64,000 nucleotides of DNA from Bog-756 sp963769765. GTDB lineage: Bacteria > Actinomycetota > Acidimicrobiia > Acidimicrobiales > RAAP-2. The first letter of the stretch is position 1. The number at the start of each line of letters is the position of its first letter. This document shows positions 32,328-41,514 of the stretch, piece after piece. Location: contig CAVYNA010000003.1 in the NCBI GenBank assembly GCA_963769765.1, positions 248,001-312,000 of the forward strand. Reading direction: 5' to 3'. A model generated the notes under the pieces. That model was given only the letters and a program-made list of their open reading frames with translations. It made no database searches and was not told the DNA's origin. Both the position numbers and the translations under genes were made by a program.

Positions 32328-33289
32328 GAACCGCAGCAGACGTGGGTGGTCAGCACGCCGCCGTTCCACTCGATCGCATCGGTGAAGGCCGCGACGAGGT
32401 CGAACCGGCCGCGCCCGGACTCGGCGTAGGCGCGGTGGAGATTGAGGAGGAGCCGCTCGGCGTCGGGCCATGCACCGAATCGGCCGAGGTCGGTGTCCCT
32501 TGCCACGTCCAGCGGTCCGATGCCCTCTCGGATTCCCCGGTCGGCGACCTCCCGGACGAAGCGGTAGTAGGCCTCGTGGTCCCCCAGCGCCGATGCGAGC
32601 TCACCGGCGGTCACGAGTGCACCGTGACCGGGCACCAGCACCTCCGGCTCGAAGCTGGCTAGCCAGTCGAGTGATCGCAGCCCGCCGTCGATCGATCCGC
32701 CGCTCACCAGCGGGGTCAGCCGGTGGAAGATGAGGTCACCGGCGAAGACGATCCGCTCTTCGGGGAGCCACGCGATGAGATCGCCCGTGGTGTGGGCGTG
32801 GTAGCCGGGGTGCAACACGTCGATGCGCCGCCTCCCGCTGTAGACGGTCAGGTCGGCACCGGTGACGATGCTCGGCACGCGGCGGACGACCGCACCCCAT
32901 TCGGGCACCGGGTCCCATGCGGGAGGACAGCCGTCGATGACCGGATCCGCGAGCAGGGCCTCACGCATGTCGGGATGACCGATGAGGGCGGTCTCCTCGG
33001 GCAACATGGAGTTTCCGTAGGTGTGGTCGCCGTGCTCGTGGGTGTTGACGGCCCACCGGATCGGCAGGCCTCCGCTCGCCGTCACCAACGCCTCGAGGAA
33101 CCGTCGCGTCCGTTCCTCGGTCGCGCAGGTGTCGACGACGAGCGTGCCGTCGGCACCGCTCGCCGCGCCCGCGTTGTTGAGCCACCACCCCCCGTCGGGC
33201 TGCATCCACGCGTGGACCCCGTCGGCCAGCTCGACGAGCTGGGCAGCCCCGATCGTCGGATCCGGCTCGTGGGCGTGGGCTGTGCTCAT
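32324..33289 (-). CDS. metallo-beta-lactamase-fold hydrolase
   Basis: It is 321 aa. The zinc motif NTHEHGDHTYGN (HxHxDH), later His in GYHAHTTGDL and Asp in VFAGDLIFHR are all present. The N terminus holds HAWMQPDGGWWLNNAG, typical of the cyclase/lactonase-like branch seen in aromatic degradation clusters. Co-transcribed with the FAH-family gene (4-bp overlap), so a two-step hydrolysis of a ring-cleavage product is plausible but unproven. Start ATG 33289. Confidence 0.85.
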   Translation of the reverse strand: MSTAHAHEPDPTIGAAQLVELADGVHAWMQPDGGWWLNNAGAASGADGTLVVDTCATEERTRRFLEALVTASGGLPIRWAVNTHEHGDHTYGNSMLPEETALIGHPDMREALLADPVIDGCPPAWDPVPEWGAVVRRVPSIVTGADLTVYSGRRRIDVLHPGYHAHTTGDLIAWLPEERIVFAGDLIFHRLTPLVSGGSIDGGLRSLDWLASFEPEVLVPGHGALVTAGELASALGDHEAYYRFVREVADRGIREGIGPLDVARDTDLGRFGAWPDAERLLLNLHRAYAESGRGRFDLVAAFTDAIEWNGGVLTTHVCCGS

Positions 33290-33375
33290 GCGGGGCCCGC
33301 AGCCGCTCGGATCATGCGATCACTCCTCGTCGTCCTCGTCCGCTGGATCGTCAGCCTGTCACGGACCGTGTCCAA

Positions 33376-34155
33376 TTATCTCGTCCGGTTCTCCGGACGA
33401 GTTGAGCGCCGAACGGCCTCCTCGCCCGGATCGTTCGTCCCGCCGGAGACCGCACCCGCCGGGGACACTCCGAGCCCGGACTCCCGGATCGTCACGTTGA
33501 ACCGGCCGCCCCCTTGGCCGGTATCCGCGGAACCGGTGCCCGCGAAGACCCTTGGCACGCCGTGGTAGGCGAACCGGGACGGGCCACCGAACACGACCAG
33601 ATCACCCGAGTCGAGCTGGAGGTCGTGCCAGGGACGGCCGCGGCCCGCGGGCGTCCCGAAGCGGAAGATGCACGAGTCCCCCACGCTGAGGGAGACCACA
33701 GGTGCGGCGCTGCGCTCGTCCTTGTCGGCGTGCATTCCCATCCGGGAGCGCGCGCCATACCAGTTCACGATCGCGACGTCTGGCGCGTAGTGGTGAGCCG
33801 CGCCCACCGGGCCGTGGGGCGAGTCGAGCACCCGGGCGTCGAGCTCGACCGCGTCGGCGACGGCGCGGCGCGAAAGCGTGGTCAGCTCCCCCGGAAATGC
33901 CGCGACGTCCCTGCCGTCGCCGTCGTCGACGGTCCGTGAGTACCGGTACGGCACCCAGTGCCACCCGAGGCAGGTCATCCCGACCGACATCGAGCTGCCG
34001 TTGGGCATGCGCGGCCGTCGGTAGCCACCCGTCGCCTCTCCCCAGCCGCGACACGACCGGACCAGCGCGCGCCGCGCGTCGACCTCGAGCCACCCGGGCA
34101 GGTGCACACAGCCCGGGGCGACGACCCGGGCCTCACGGACGAAGAGCCGTTCCAC
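33376..34155 (-). CDS. AlkB-family 2-oxoglutarate/Fe(II) dioxygenase
   Basis: Family role: oxidative demethylation of alkylated DNA or RNA bases. It is 259 aa. The Fe(II) ligands are the HxD of MGMHADKDERSAAPVVSLSV and a later His in RFAYHGVPRV. The 2-oxoglutarate arginines are in GRFNVTIRESG. The substrate-recognition WHWVPYRYS and NWYGARSRMG are also visible. The start is GTG 34155. The C-terminal 35 residues are Gly/Pro/Arg-rich and probably disordered. It stands alone, with no ada-like regulator nearby. Confidence 0.88.
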   Translation of the reverse strand: MERLFVREARVVAPGCVHLPGWLEVDARRALVRSCRGWGEATGGYRRPRMPNGSSMSVGMTCLGWHWVPYRYSRTVDDGDGRDVAAFPGELTTLSRRAVADAVELDARVLDSPHGPVGAAHHYAPDVAIVNWYGARSRMGMHADKDERSAAPVVSLSVGDSCIFRFGTPAGRGRPWHDLQLDSGDLVVFGGPSRFAYHGVPRVFAGTGSADTGQGGGRFNVTIRESGLGVSPAGAVSGGTNDPGEEAVRRSTRPENRTR

Positions 34156-34284
34156 TGCTCAGACCCGCCCCGCCCGCTCGACCGGGATCCGACCTTCCAC
34201 TCGGACACCCTCGCACACCGTGGACGTGGAGGATCGTCGCCGTCGGTCGACGCACCCGGGGCCTTCGCCGGGCGGTTCGTGCCG

Positions 34285-34806
34285 TCAGTGCGAGGGTGCG
34301 GTGTCCCGGCGCGCCAGCCAGCGGAGGTGCGCGGCGCGTGCGTCCCACGAGTAGACGACCGCCGTCCTGGCCAGCCGGTCGTGGAGGGCGTGACGGTCGC
34401 GGTTGAGGAGGATCCCGATGAAGCCGAGCCCGAACAGGAGGAAGCTGAGCGGGAGGGTCAGGGTGCGCACCACCGCCTCGCGCCACCCGATCGGCGTCCC
34501 GTCGGTGCGGACCACCTTGATGCCGAGCACCGCCATCCCGATGGTCCGGCCACCGAGCCCCCACTGGTAGGCGAAGTAGACGAATTCCCAGACCGCGAGC
34601 GCCACCACCGAAGCGATCTGGTAGTCGGTGAGGGCGAACTTCGTGCCCGTCACCAGGTTGACGGAGAAGGTGAGTGCCGCCGCCCCGAGCGTGAACAGGC
34701 CCCACGAGGCACCGATGTCGGCGGCGAACGCGACCAGCCTCGTCACCGCACCTGCGTAGTGGCCCTGCCGACCCTCGACCGGCCTGGCGATCGGCGCGTC
34801 CGTCAT
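34285..34806 (-). CDS. RDD-family membrane protein
   Basis: It is 173 aa. Three membrane segments are seen: FAADIGASWGLFTLGAAALTF, IASVVALAVWEFVYFAYQWG, and LTLPLSFLLFGLGFIGILL. The conserved Arg/Asp pattern GRTIGMAVLGIKVVRTDG and RDRHALHDRLARTAVVY is typical of RDD proteins. Family function is mostly unknown. Start ATG 34806 lies 13 bp after the upstream nonapeptide-repeat gene, so the two are one unit. Confidence 0.85.
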   Translation of the reverse strand: MTDAPIARPVEGRQGHYAGAVTRLVAFAADIGASWGLFTLGAAALTFSVNLVTGTKFALTDYQIASVVALAVWEFVYFAYQWGLGGRTIGMAVLGIKVVRTDGTPIGWREAVVRTLTLPLSFLLFGLGFIGILLNRDRHALHDRLARTAVVYSWDARAAHLRWLARRDTAPSH

Positions 34807-34819
34807 GACGGGACGCGAT

Positions 34820-35350
34820 TCACGTCGGTCCGGCGGTCGGGGCGGCACTGGCCACGTTCCCGCCGACCAGGTTGGGGGGCCCGAGAGGCAGGTCGTCGGT
34901 TTGACGGCGGAGGATCCTGTTCATCCATCGCGCGACGAAGTCGTCGAGGCCGACCGCCTGGGCACGGACGACGTCGAGCGCTTCGGACGCCACGCCGGTG
35001 GTGGACCTCGCGATGATCGTTCCGAGCTCGGTCTGTTCGAGGATGGCGTCGATGTCGATCTGGTCGACGATGCGGCTGACGTCGACCCGTTGGACGATCC
35101 GCTCCACGTCGACGCGCTCGATGATCCGCTCCACGTCGACGCGTTCCACGATCCGATCGACGTCGACGCGTTCGATGATGCGCTCGACGTCCACGCGCTC
35201 GAGGATCGCGTTGACGTCGATGGCGTCCATCACGAGGTTGACCACGCGCTCGGCGATCGCCTGTGAGAACTGCTCGAGTCGGCTCGAACCCGGCACGCGG
35301 CTCAGCTCGGCCGCAGCAGTGGGCGCGTCTGCACGATCCCAGTCTCCCAT
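34820..35350 (-). CDS. nonapeptide-repeat protein, partner of RDD protein
   Basis: It is 176 aa. Residues 44-115 are eight tandem 9-residue units of the form (V/I)D(V/I)xxI(I/V/L)xR, for example VDVERIIER and VDVDRIVER. Hydrophobic residues at 1, 3, 6 and 7 of each unit suggest a regular helical or solenoid surface. The flanks are helical (SRLEQFSQAIAERVVNLVMD; LDVVRAQAVGLDDFVARWMN). No signal peptide. Similar LD/VD-repeat stretches accompany RDD proteins in other Actinobacteria as I recall. Start ATG 35350. Function unknown; a membrane-adjacent scaffold is one possibility. Confidence 0.7.
   Translation of the reverse strand: MGDWDRADAPTAAAELSRVPGSSRLEQFSQAIAERVVNLVMDAIDVNAILERVDVERIIERVDVDRIVERVDVERIIERVDVERIVQRVDVSRIVDQIDIDAILEQTELGTIIARSTTGVASEALDVVRAQAVGLDDFVARWMNRILRRQTDDLPLGPPNLVGGNVASAAPTAGPT
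35033..35221 (-). repeat. 27-bp tandem repeats encoding nonapeptides
   Basis: Seven close copies of a 27-bp unit (for example CGCGTCGACGTGGAGCG-type cores) encode residues 44-106 of the nonapeptide protein. The sharp periodicity is visible in the DNA as repeated TCGACG(T/C)GTT and GATGCGCTCGACGTC-like blocks. Confidence 0.8.
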
Positions 35351-35428
35351 CGCGGCACGTGCGGTACAGGGACGGTGCACGTCCCGCCAACAGTCGCCGG
35401 AGGGTCCCCGTCCAACGGGGAGCAGGAC

Positions 35429-35890
35429 TCAGGCCGAGGCGTGGGCCTTGAGCGCTTCGAGCGCCCGATCGGCGTGGAGGTTCATGCGGACCTCGCTCCG
35501 GATGACCTCGATGATCCGGAGGTCCGGCCCGATCACGAAGGTCGCACGCTTGACCGGGGTCAGCTTGGTGAACTTCCGGCGGACCCCGAGCTGCGTGGCC
35601 ACGACACCGTCCGGATCGGAGAGGAGCGGGTAGTCGAACTCGTGCTTGTCCGAAAAGCGCTTCTGCTTCTCGACCTGATCGGCACTGATGCCGACGCGCT
35701 GGGCACCGACTGCTTCGAACTCCGCCTTCATGTCACGGAAGTGGCAGCTCTCGATGGTGCATCCGTACGTCATCGCCGCCGGATAGAAGAACAGCACCAC
35801 CGGGCCCGATGCCGCGAGCTCGCTCAACCGCCGGGGCACGCCGTCCTCGTCGGGCAACTCGAAGTCGGCGACCAGATCACCCTTCTCCAT
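35429..35890 (-). CDS. peroxiredoxin (BCP/AhpE-like)
   Basis: Thiol peroxidase of 153 aa. The peroxidatic Cys is in MTYGCTIESCHFRD, where the usual TPGCT is TYGCT; a possible resolving Cys is five residues later, as in BCP. GDLVADFELPDEDG at the start and KHEFDYPLLSDPDG later fit the family. Electron donor unknown (thioredoxin or another thiol). ATG 35890 has no clear ribosome site, so translation may be leaderless. It is divergent from the ABC exporter at 36120. A second BCP-type peroxiredoxin is at 46589. Confidence 0.88.
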   Translation of the reverse strand: MEKGDLVADFELPDEDGVPRRLSELAASGPVVLFFYPAAMTYGCTIESCHFRDMKAEFEAVGAQRVGISADQVEKQKRFSDKHEFDYPLLSDPDGVVATQLGVRRKFTKLTPVKRATFVIGPDLRIIEVIRSEVRMNLHADRALEALKAHASA

Positions 35891-36119
35891 GCGAGGAGGA
35901 TAGCGAAGCCACCATTGCGGTGCCCGGCCGGTGGTCGGACACCCCATGCGCTGCCCACGACCCGGCGCCGTGCGGATGTCCGCGGTCGGATCGACCGGAC
36001 AGTCGCCGTAAGATGCGGAGACGGTCGGCGAGCTCATGGTGCGAGCCGATGCCTCCGAGTGGCGGGCGCCGCCGCGATTCGCACCACGCCGACCACACGA
36101 GAACCCGAGACGCCTCCAG

Positions 36120-37184
36120 ATGCCCACTGCCATCGAAGTCGACGGACTGGCGAAGACCTTCGCCGGCAAGCGTGAAGTCCGCGCGCTCGACGGCGTCAGC
36201 TTCGCGGTCGAAGAGGGAACGGTCTTCGGCCTCCTCGGTCCCAACGGCTCGGGAAAGACGACCGCGGTCCGGATCATGACCACGATCCTCCGACCCGACC
36301 GCGGGACGGCTCGCGTGCTCGGCAACGACGTCGTGAAGAAGGCCGCAACGGTCCGGAGCCTCATCGGCCTGGCCGGCCAGTACGCCGCCGTCGACGAGAA
36401 CCTGACCGGTCGTGAGAACCTGACGATGGTCGGCGCGCTCAACCACCTCGAGCGCAGGATGGTCGGCCAACGCGCGAAGGAGCTGCTCGTCCAGTTCGAC
36501 CTCGCGGACGCGGCGGACCGACCGCTGAAGACGTACTCGGGCGGGATGCGGCGCCGGCTCGACCTCGCCGCCGCGCTGGTCGCGCGGCCGACCGTGCTCT
36601 TCCTCGACGAGCCGACGACCGGCCTCGATCCCCAGAGCCGCAACGACCTCTGGGAGGTGATCGAGAGTCTGGTCGGAGGCGGCACCACCGTGCTGCTCAC
36701 GACCCAGTACCTCGAGGAGGCCGACCGTCTCGCGAGCACGCTCGCGGTGCTCGACCACGGCCACGTGATCGCCGAGGGGACGCCCCCCGAGCTCAAGGCC
36801 GACCTGGGATCGACCGTGCTCGAGGTCGGACTCGCAAACCTCGAGGAGGCCGCCCGCACCGGCGGAATCCTCGAGTCCCTCGGCCCGCACACGCCCCTCG
36901 TCAACGGAACGGTCGTCGAGGTGACCGTCGACAACGGACCCGAAGCGGCCATGCTCGGGCTGCGATCGCTCGACGCCGAAGGGATCGTCCCGACCGCGTT
37001 CACCCTGCGCGAGCCGAGCCTCGACGACGTCTTCCTCTCGCTGACCGGCCACCGGACCGAAGAAGAGGTCCAAGAGGCGGCGGACCGGGAGGCAGGGCGT
37101 GGTGACGGTCGGACCGGACGTCGGAGGCGGCGTCTGCGAGCCGCCGAAGATGCCATGCCCGTCGCGACCGGAGAGCTCACATGA
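36120..37184 (+). CDS. ABC transporter ATP-binding protein (DrrA-like)
   Basis: It is 354 aa. Walker A is GLLGPNGSGKTTAVRI, the signature is YSGGMRRRLDLAAALV, Walker B is VLFLDEPTTGLDPQSR, and the H-loop sits in VLLTTQYLEEADRL. The C-terminal domain is DrrA-type, and the EPSLDDVFLSLTGHRTEE element is typical of that subfamily. The Arg-rich last 45 residues are likely disordered. ATG 36120 is chosen as the family start; upstream frame has no match. It overlaps the permease by ATGA, so it powers that exporter. Substrate unknown (drug or lipid-like). Confidence 0.92.
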   Translation: MPTAIEVDGLAKTFAGKREVRALDGVSFAVEEGTVFGLLGPNGSGKTTAVRIMTTILRPDRGTARVLGNDVVKKAATVRSLIGLAGQYAAVDENLTGRENLTMVGALNHLERRMVGQRAKELLVQFDLADAADRPLKTYSGGMRRRLDLAAALVARPTVLFLDEPTTGLDPQSRNDLWEVIESLVGGGTTVLLTTQYLEEADRLASTLAVLDHGHVIAEGTPPELKADLGSTVLEVGLANLEEAARTGGILESLGPHTPLVNGTVVEVTVDNGPEAAMLGLRSLDAEGIVPTAFTLREPSLDDVFLSLTGHRTEEEVQEAADREAGRGDGRTGRRRRRLRAAEDAMPVATGELT

Positions 37185-38002
37185 CCACGATCACCGCTCC
37201 GACGGTGTCGGGTGCGCCGCCCGCCACCAGCATCCCCGGCCGGTTGCGGTGGGCCGTCTCGGACACCTTGACCATCACGAAGCGCAACCTCCTCGCGGTG
37301 ACCCGGATCCCCGAGGACCTGTTCTTCTCGACGGTCCAGCCGATCATGTTCGTGCTGCTCTTCCGGTACGTCTTCGGCGGGGCCATCAACACGCCGGGGA
37401 CGAGCTACGTCAACTACCTCATGCCAGGGATCTTCGTGCAGACGGTCGCCTTCGGCTCGGTGCGTACCAGCATCGGACTCGCGGAGGACCTCCAAAAGGG
37501 CCTCATCGAGCGGTTCCGCGCGCTCCCCATGGCAAGGTCCGCCGTGCTCGCCGGCCGCACGACCGCCGACCTCATCCGCAACGTCTTCGTGGTGATCATC
37601 ATCACCATCGTCGGGCTGCTGGTCGGCTTCCGCCCGACGACCGGTGTCGCCGCCTATGTCGCCGGCCTCCTCCTCATCCTCCTGTTCGCCTACGCCCTCT
37701 CGTGGGGCTTCGCGGTCATCGGCCTGACGGCCTCCAACAGCGAAACCGCCCAGGTGATCTCCTTCCCCCTGCTCTTCCCGTTGACCTTCGCCTCCTCCGC
37801 GTTCGTGCCGGTCTCCTCGATGCCCAGCTGGCTGCAGGGGTTCGCCACCTACCAGCCGGTGAGCGTGACGGTATCGGCCTGCCGGGCGCTGATGATCGGC
37901 GGTCCGACGGCGAGCTGGGTGCTCCAGACGCTGGCCTGGACGATCGGCTTCCTCGTGGTGCTCATGCCTCTCGCCGTCCGCCGCTACCGCACCCGCACCT
38001 GA
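37181..38002 (+). CDS. ABC-2 type permease (DrrB-like)
   Basis: It is 273 aa with six predicted membrane segments, including IMFVLLFRYVFGG, VVIIITIVGLLVGF, LLLILLFAYALSWGFAVIGL, and FLVVLMPLAVRR at the end. The sequences SYVNYLMPGIFVQTVAFGS and EDLQKGLIERFRALPM are typical of DrrB/NodJ permeases. Start ATG 37181 overlaps the ATPase stop by 4 bp, so the two form one export system. No export substrate is evident from neighbours. Confidence 0.92.
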   Translation: MTTITAPTVSGAPPATSIPGRLRWAVSDTLTITKRNLLAVTRIPEDLFFSTVQPIMFVLLFRYVFGGAINTPGTSYVNYLMPGIFVQTVAFGSVRTSIGLAEDLQKGLIERFRALPMARSAVLAGRTTADLIRNVFVVIIITIVGLLVGFRPTTGVAAYVAGLLLILLFAYALSWGFAVIGLTASNSETAQVISFPLLFPLTFASSAFVPVSSMPSWLQGFATYQPVSVTVSACRALMIGGPTASWVLQTLAWTIGFLVVLMPLAVRRYRTRT

Positions 38003-38093
38003 GCGGGAGCGGCCTCGGCCCCTCCTGGGTGCGCCATCGGGGCGGGGACCGACGGGCGGTCGTCATCGCGCACGGAGCGGGCAGAATGGGTCC

Positions 38094-40781
38094 ATGGCCG
38101 ACTCCCCTGCCCCGCCCCACCCCGACTCCTTCGCCGCTCGCGGCCGGCTCGACGTCGGTGGGACCGCGTACGAGATCTTCCGGATCGAGGCCCTCGCGGA
38201 CCGTTTCGACGTCGCACGCCTCCCGTACTCCATCCGGGTCATCCTCGAGAACCTCCTCCGCCACGAGGACGGCGTGGCGGTGCGCGCCGCGGACGTCGAA
38301 GCGGTCGCCGCGTGGGGCCGTCATCCCGAGCGCCACGGCCTCGGCGGCGGCGCCGAGATCGCGCTCAGTCCCGAGCGGGTCCTCATGCAGGACTTCACCG
38401 GTGTACCGGGCGTGGTCGACCTCGCCGCGATGCGGGACGCGCTCGTCGAGCTCGGCGGCGACCCGGCCAGGGTCAACCCGCTCGTCCCCGTCGAGCTGGT
38501 CATCGACCACTCGGTGATCGCCGAGGTGTCCGGACGGCCCGAGGCATACGACCGCAACGTCGACTTCGAGTACCAGCGCAACATCGAGCGCTACCAGGTG
38601 CTGCGGTGGGCACAACAGGCCTTCGACGGCGTCCGGGTCGTCCCCCCGGGCACCGGCATCTGCCACCAGGTCAACCTCGAGTACCTCTCGCGGGTGGTCT
38701 TCGCGACCGATGACCGACGGGCCTACTTCGACACGCTCGTCGGCACCGACTCCCACACCACCATGGTCAACGGCCTCGGGGTGCTCGGCTGGGGGGTCGG
38801 GGGCATCGAGGCAGAGGCCGCGATGCTCGGCCAGCCGCTCTCCATGCTCCTGCCGCCCGTCGTCGGCTTCCGGCTCACCGGGATCCAGCCGGCCGGCACC
38901 ACGGCGACCGATCTCGTCCTCACCATCACCAACCTCCTGCGGACCCACGGGGTGGTCGGCAAGTTCGTCGAGTTCTACGGCCCGGGCCTCTCCGCGGTGC
39001 CGCTCGCCAACCGGGCGACCATCGGCAACATGTCCCCCGAGTACGGGGCCACCTGCGCGATCTTCCCGATCGACGAGGTGACCCTCGACTACCTGCGCTT
39101 CACCGGTCGCGATCCCGCACACGTCGACCTGGTCGAGGCGTACGCCAAGGAACAGGGCGTGTTCCATTCGGCCGATGCAACGGAGCCGGTCTTCTCCGAG
39201 ACGATCGAGCTCGATCTCTCGACGGTCGTCCCGAGCATCGCGGGCCCCTCCCGGCCCCAGGACCTGGTTCCGCTCGCCGGGGCGGGACGGTCGTTCCGAG
39301 AGGCGGTCGGACGCGAGCTGCGGAGTGCACCGGCGACGCTGGAGGGTGGTCGGGGGGACATCCGTGACGGCCAGGTGGTCGTCGCCGCGATCACCAGCTG
39401 CACCAACACGTCCAACCCCCAGGTGATGGTCGCGGCCGGGCTGCTCGCGAAGCACGCCGCCGAGCGCGGGCTCACCTCGAAACCGTGGGTCAAGACCACC
39501 CTCGCGCCCGGCTCGCGGGTGGTGATGGACTACCTCGACCGGGCCGGCCTCACCGAGCCTCTCGCCCGCATCGGGTTCGACCTGGTCGGGTTCGGGTGCA
39601 CCACGTGCATCGGCAACTCGGGGCCCCTCCTGCCGGGCGTCGCCGACGCGGTCCACGAGGGCGACCTCTCGGTTGCGGCAGTGCTCTCGGGCAACCGGAA
39701 CTTCGAGGGCCGGATCCATCCCGACGTCCGGCTCAACTACCTCGCCTCTCCGCCGCTCGTGGTTGCCTACGCGCTGGCCGGCTCGATGGACGTCGACCTC
39801 ACGACAGATCCGCTCGGGACCGGTGCGGACGGGACGCCGGTCTTCCTCGCGGACCTCTGGCCGACCGAGGAGGAGGTGACCGGAGCCATCCGCGCCTCTT
39901 TGACCTCCGAGATGTTCCGGACGCGCTACGCCTCCGTCTTCGACGGGGACGAGCGGTGGCGTGCGGTCCAGACGGCGGAGGGCGACACCTTCGCCTGGAA
40001 CGCGGAGTCGACCTACGTGCTCCGCCCAACCTTCCTCGAGGGCATCGCGGCTACTCCGCCTCCGGTGACCGACGTGGTCGGCGCCCGGGTGCTCGCGCTG
40101 CTCGGCGACAGTGTGACCACCGACCACATCTCCCCCGCCGGCAGCATCGACCCCACGACTCCGGCCGGCCGGTACCTCGCCGAGCGCGGGGTCGAGCCGG
40201 GCGACTTCAACTCCTACGGCGCGCGGCGTGGCAACCACGAGGTGATGATGCGCGGGACGTTCGCGAACACCCGCCTGCGCAACCAGCTCGCGCCGGGCAC
40301 CGAGGGCGGGTTCACCCGGCACCTGCCCGACGGCGAGGAGACCACCATCTTCGACGCGTCGATGCGGTACGCGGCCGAAGGCGTCCCGCTGGTCGTGCTG
40401 GCCGGCAAGGAGTACGGCACCGGCTCGTCGCGTGATTGGGCGGCCAAGGGCACCACGTTGCTCGGGGTCCGCGCGGTCATCGCCGAGAGCTTCGAACGGA
40501 TCCACCGTTCGAACCTGATCGGGATGGGCGTGCTCCCGCTCCAGTACGCGGAGGGCCAGAACGCCGCGTCGCTCGGCCTCACCGGGCAGGAGGTCTTCAC
40601 GATCAGCGGGCTCACCGCGCTGGAGGACGGCGGGACACCGAAGACCGTGGCGGTCCGGGCCGAGGACGGAGACCGGGTCGTCGAGTTCGAGGTGCGGCTC
40701 CGCATCGACACCCCGATGGAGGCCCGCTACTACCGCAACGGTGGGATCCTCCCCTACATGCTGCGCCAGATGGCCGGCTGA
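38094..40781 (+). CDS. acnA: aconitate hydratase
   Basis: Interconverts citrate and isocitrate in the TCA cycle. It is 895 aa, the length of AcnA/IRP-type monomers. The [4Fe-4S] cysteines are in ITSCTNTSNP and FGCTTCIGNSGPL. Other landmarks are GICHQVNLEYLSRVV, TDSHTTMVNGLGVLGWGVGG, LGDSVTTDHISPAGSI and EYGTGSSRDWAAKG in the swivel domain. Start ATG 38094. It stands alone between the ABC exporter and TrhA. Confidence 0.96.
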   Translation: MADSPAPPHPDSFAARGRLDVGGTAYEIFRIEALADRFDVARLPYSIRVILENLLRHEDGVAVRAADVEAVAAWGRHPERHGLGGGAEIALSPERVLMQDFTGVPGVVDLAAMRDALVELGGDPARVNPLVPVELVIDHSVIAEVSGRPEAYDRNVDFEYQRNIERYQVLRWAQQAFDGVRVVPPGTGICHQVNLEYLSRVVFATDDRRAYFDTLVGTDSHTTMVNGLGVLGWGVGGIEAEAAMLGQPLSMLLPPVVGFRLTGIQPAGTTATDLVLTITNLLRTHGVVGKFVEFYGPGLSAVPLANRATIGNMSPEYGATCAIFPIDEVTLDYLRFTGRDPAHVDLVEAYAKEQGVFHSADATEPVFSETIELDLSTVVPSIAGPSRPQDLVPLAGAGRSFREAVGRELRSAPATLEGGRGDIRDGQVVVAAITSCTNTSNPQVMVAAGLLAKHAAERGLTSKPWVKTTLAPGSRVVMDYLDRAGLTEPLARIGFDLVGFGCTTCIGNSGPLLPGVADAVHEGDLSVAAVLSGNRNFEGRIHPDVRLNYLASPPLVVAYALAGSMDVDLTTDPLGTGADGTPVFLADLWPTEEEVTGAIRASLTSEMFRTRYASVFDGDERWRAVQTAEGDTFAWNAESTYVLRPTFLEGIAATPPPVTDVVGARVLALLGDSVTTDHISPAGSIDPTTPAGRYLAERGVEPGDFNSYGARRGNHEVMMRGTFANTRLRNQLAPGTEGGFTRHLPDGEETTIFDASMRYAAEGVPLVVLAGKEYGTGSSRDWAAKGTTLLGVRAVIAESFERIHRSNLIGMGVLPLQYAEGQNAASLGLTGQEVFTISGLTALEDGGTPKTVAVRAEDGDRVVEFEVRLRIDTPMEARYYRNGGILPYMLRQMAG

Positions 40782-40806
40782 GGCGGCTCGCCGGCAGGCC
40801 TTCGAA

Positions 40807-41514
40807 TCATCCGGCCAGCGGGAGCACGAAGAAGGCGATCACCACGTAGTGGAGCACGGCCCCGACCACCGTGCAGGCGTGGAAGACCTCGTGATAGCCG
40901 AAGACGCCCGGAACGGGATTGGGGCGCTTCGCCGCGTAGACCGCAGCGCCGAACGAGTACGCCAACCCACCGGCGAGCAGGAGGACGAACCCCGTGACGC
41001 CCAGCGCGTGGAAGAGCTGCGGCAGCACCGCAAGGGCGGCCCATCCCACCACGATGTAAGGGAGCGCGACCACCCACTTGGGCGCGTCGAGCCAGACCTG
41101 GCGGACCACGATGCCGACCACGGCGCCGACCCACACGATGGAGAGCAGCACCACCCGCGACCATCCGCCGAGTGCGATGCCCCCGACCGCCGTGTAGGAG
41201 CCGGCGATCGCCAGGAAGATCGTGGAGTGGTCGAGCCGGCGCATCCGCCGCCTCCCCGTCGGTCCCCAGGTCCGCCGGTGGAAGAGCGCGCTCACTCCGA
41301 ACAGCGACCACATCGAGACCGCGTAGACGGCCATCGTCGCCTTCGTCCCTGCGGTGGGCGCCGCGACCACGAGGGCGGTGCCCGCGAGGAGCCACACGAA
41401 GAACGCGCTCTGGTGGACGACGCCGCGGAGCCGTGGCTTGACCGCTCCGTCGGCCTCCTCGCCGACCGAGCGCTCCTCCGTCGTTCGTGACGCTGTGGCG
41501 TCGGGACCGCTCAC
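40807..41514 (-). CDS. trhA: TrhA/hemolysin III-family membrane protein
   Basis: It is 235 aa with seven predicted membrane helices and the family's metal-site histidines: VVHQSAFF, SALFHRRTWG, RRLDHSTIFLAIAGSYT, and GYHEVFHACTVVGAVLHY. These are PAQR-fold proteins, probably metal-dependent hydrolases acting on lipids. GTG 41514 overlaps the upstream GATase stop as GTGA. The first 30 residues (TASRTTEERSVGEEADG) are hydrophilic. Confidence 0.88.
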   Translation of the reverse strand: MSGPDATASRTTEERSVGEEADGAVKPRLRGVVHQSAFFVWLLAGTALVVAAPTAGTKATMAVYAVSMWSLFGVSALFHRRTWGPTGRRRMRRLDHSTIFLAIAGSYTAVGGIALGGWSRVVLLSIVWVGAVVGIVVRQVWLDAPKWVVALPYIVVGWAALAVLPQLFHALGVTGFVLLLAGGLAYSFGAAVYAAKRPNPVPGVFGYHEVFHACTVVGAVLHYVVIAFFVLPLAG

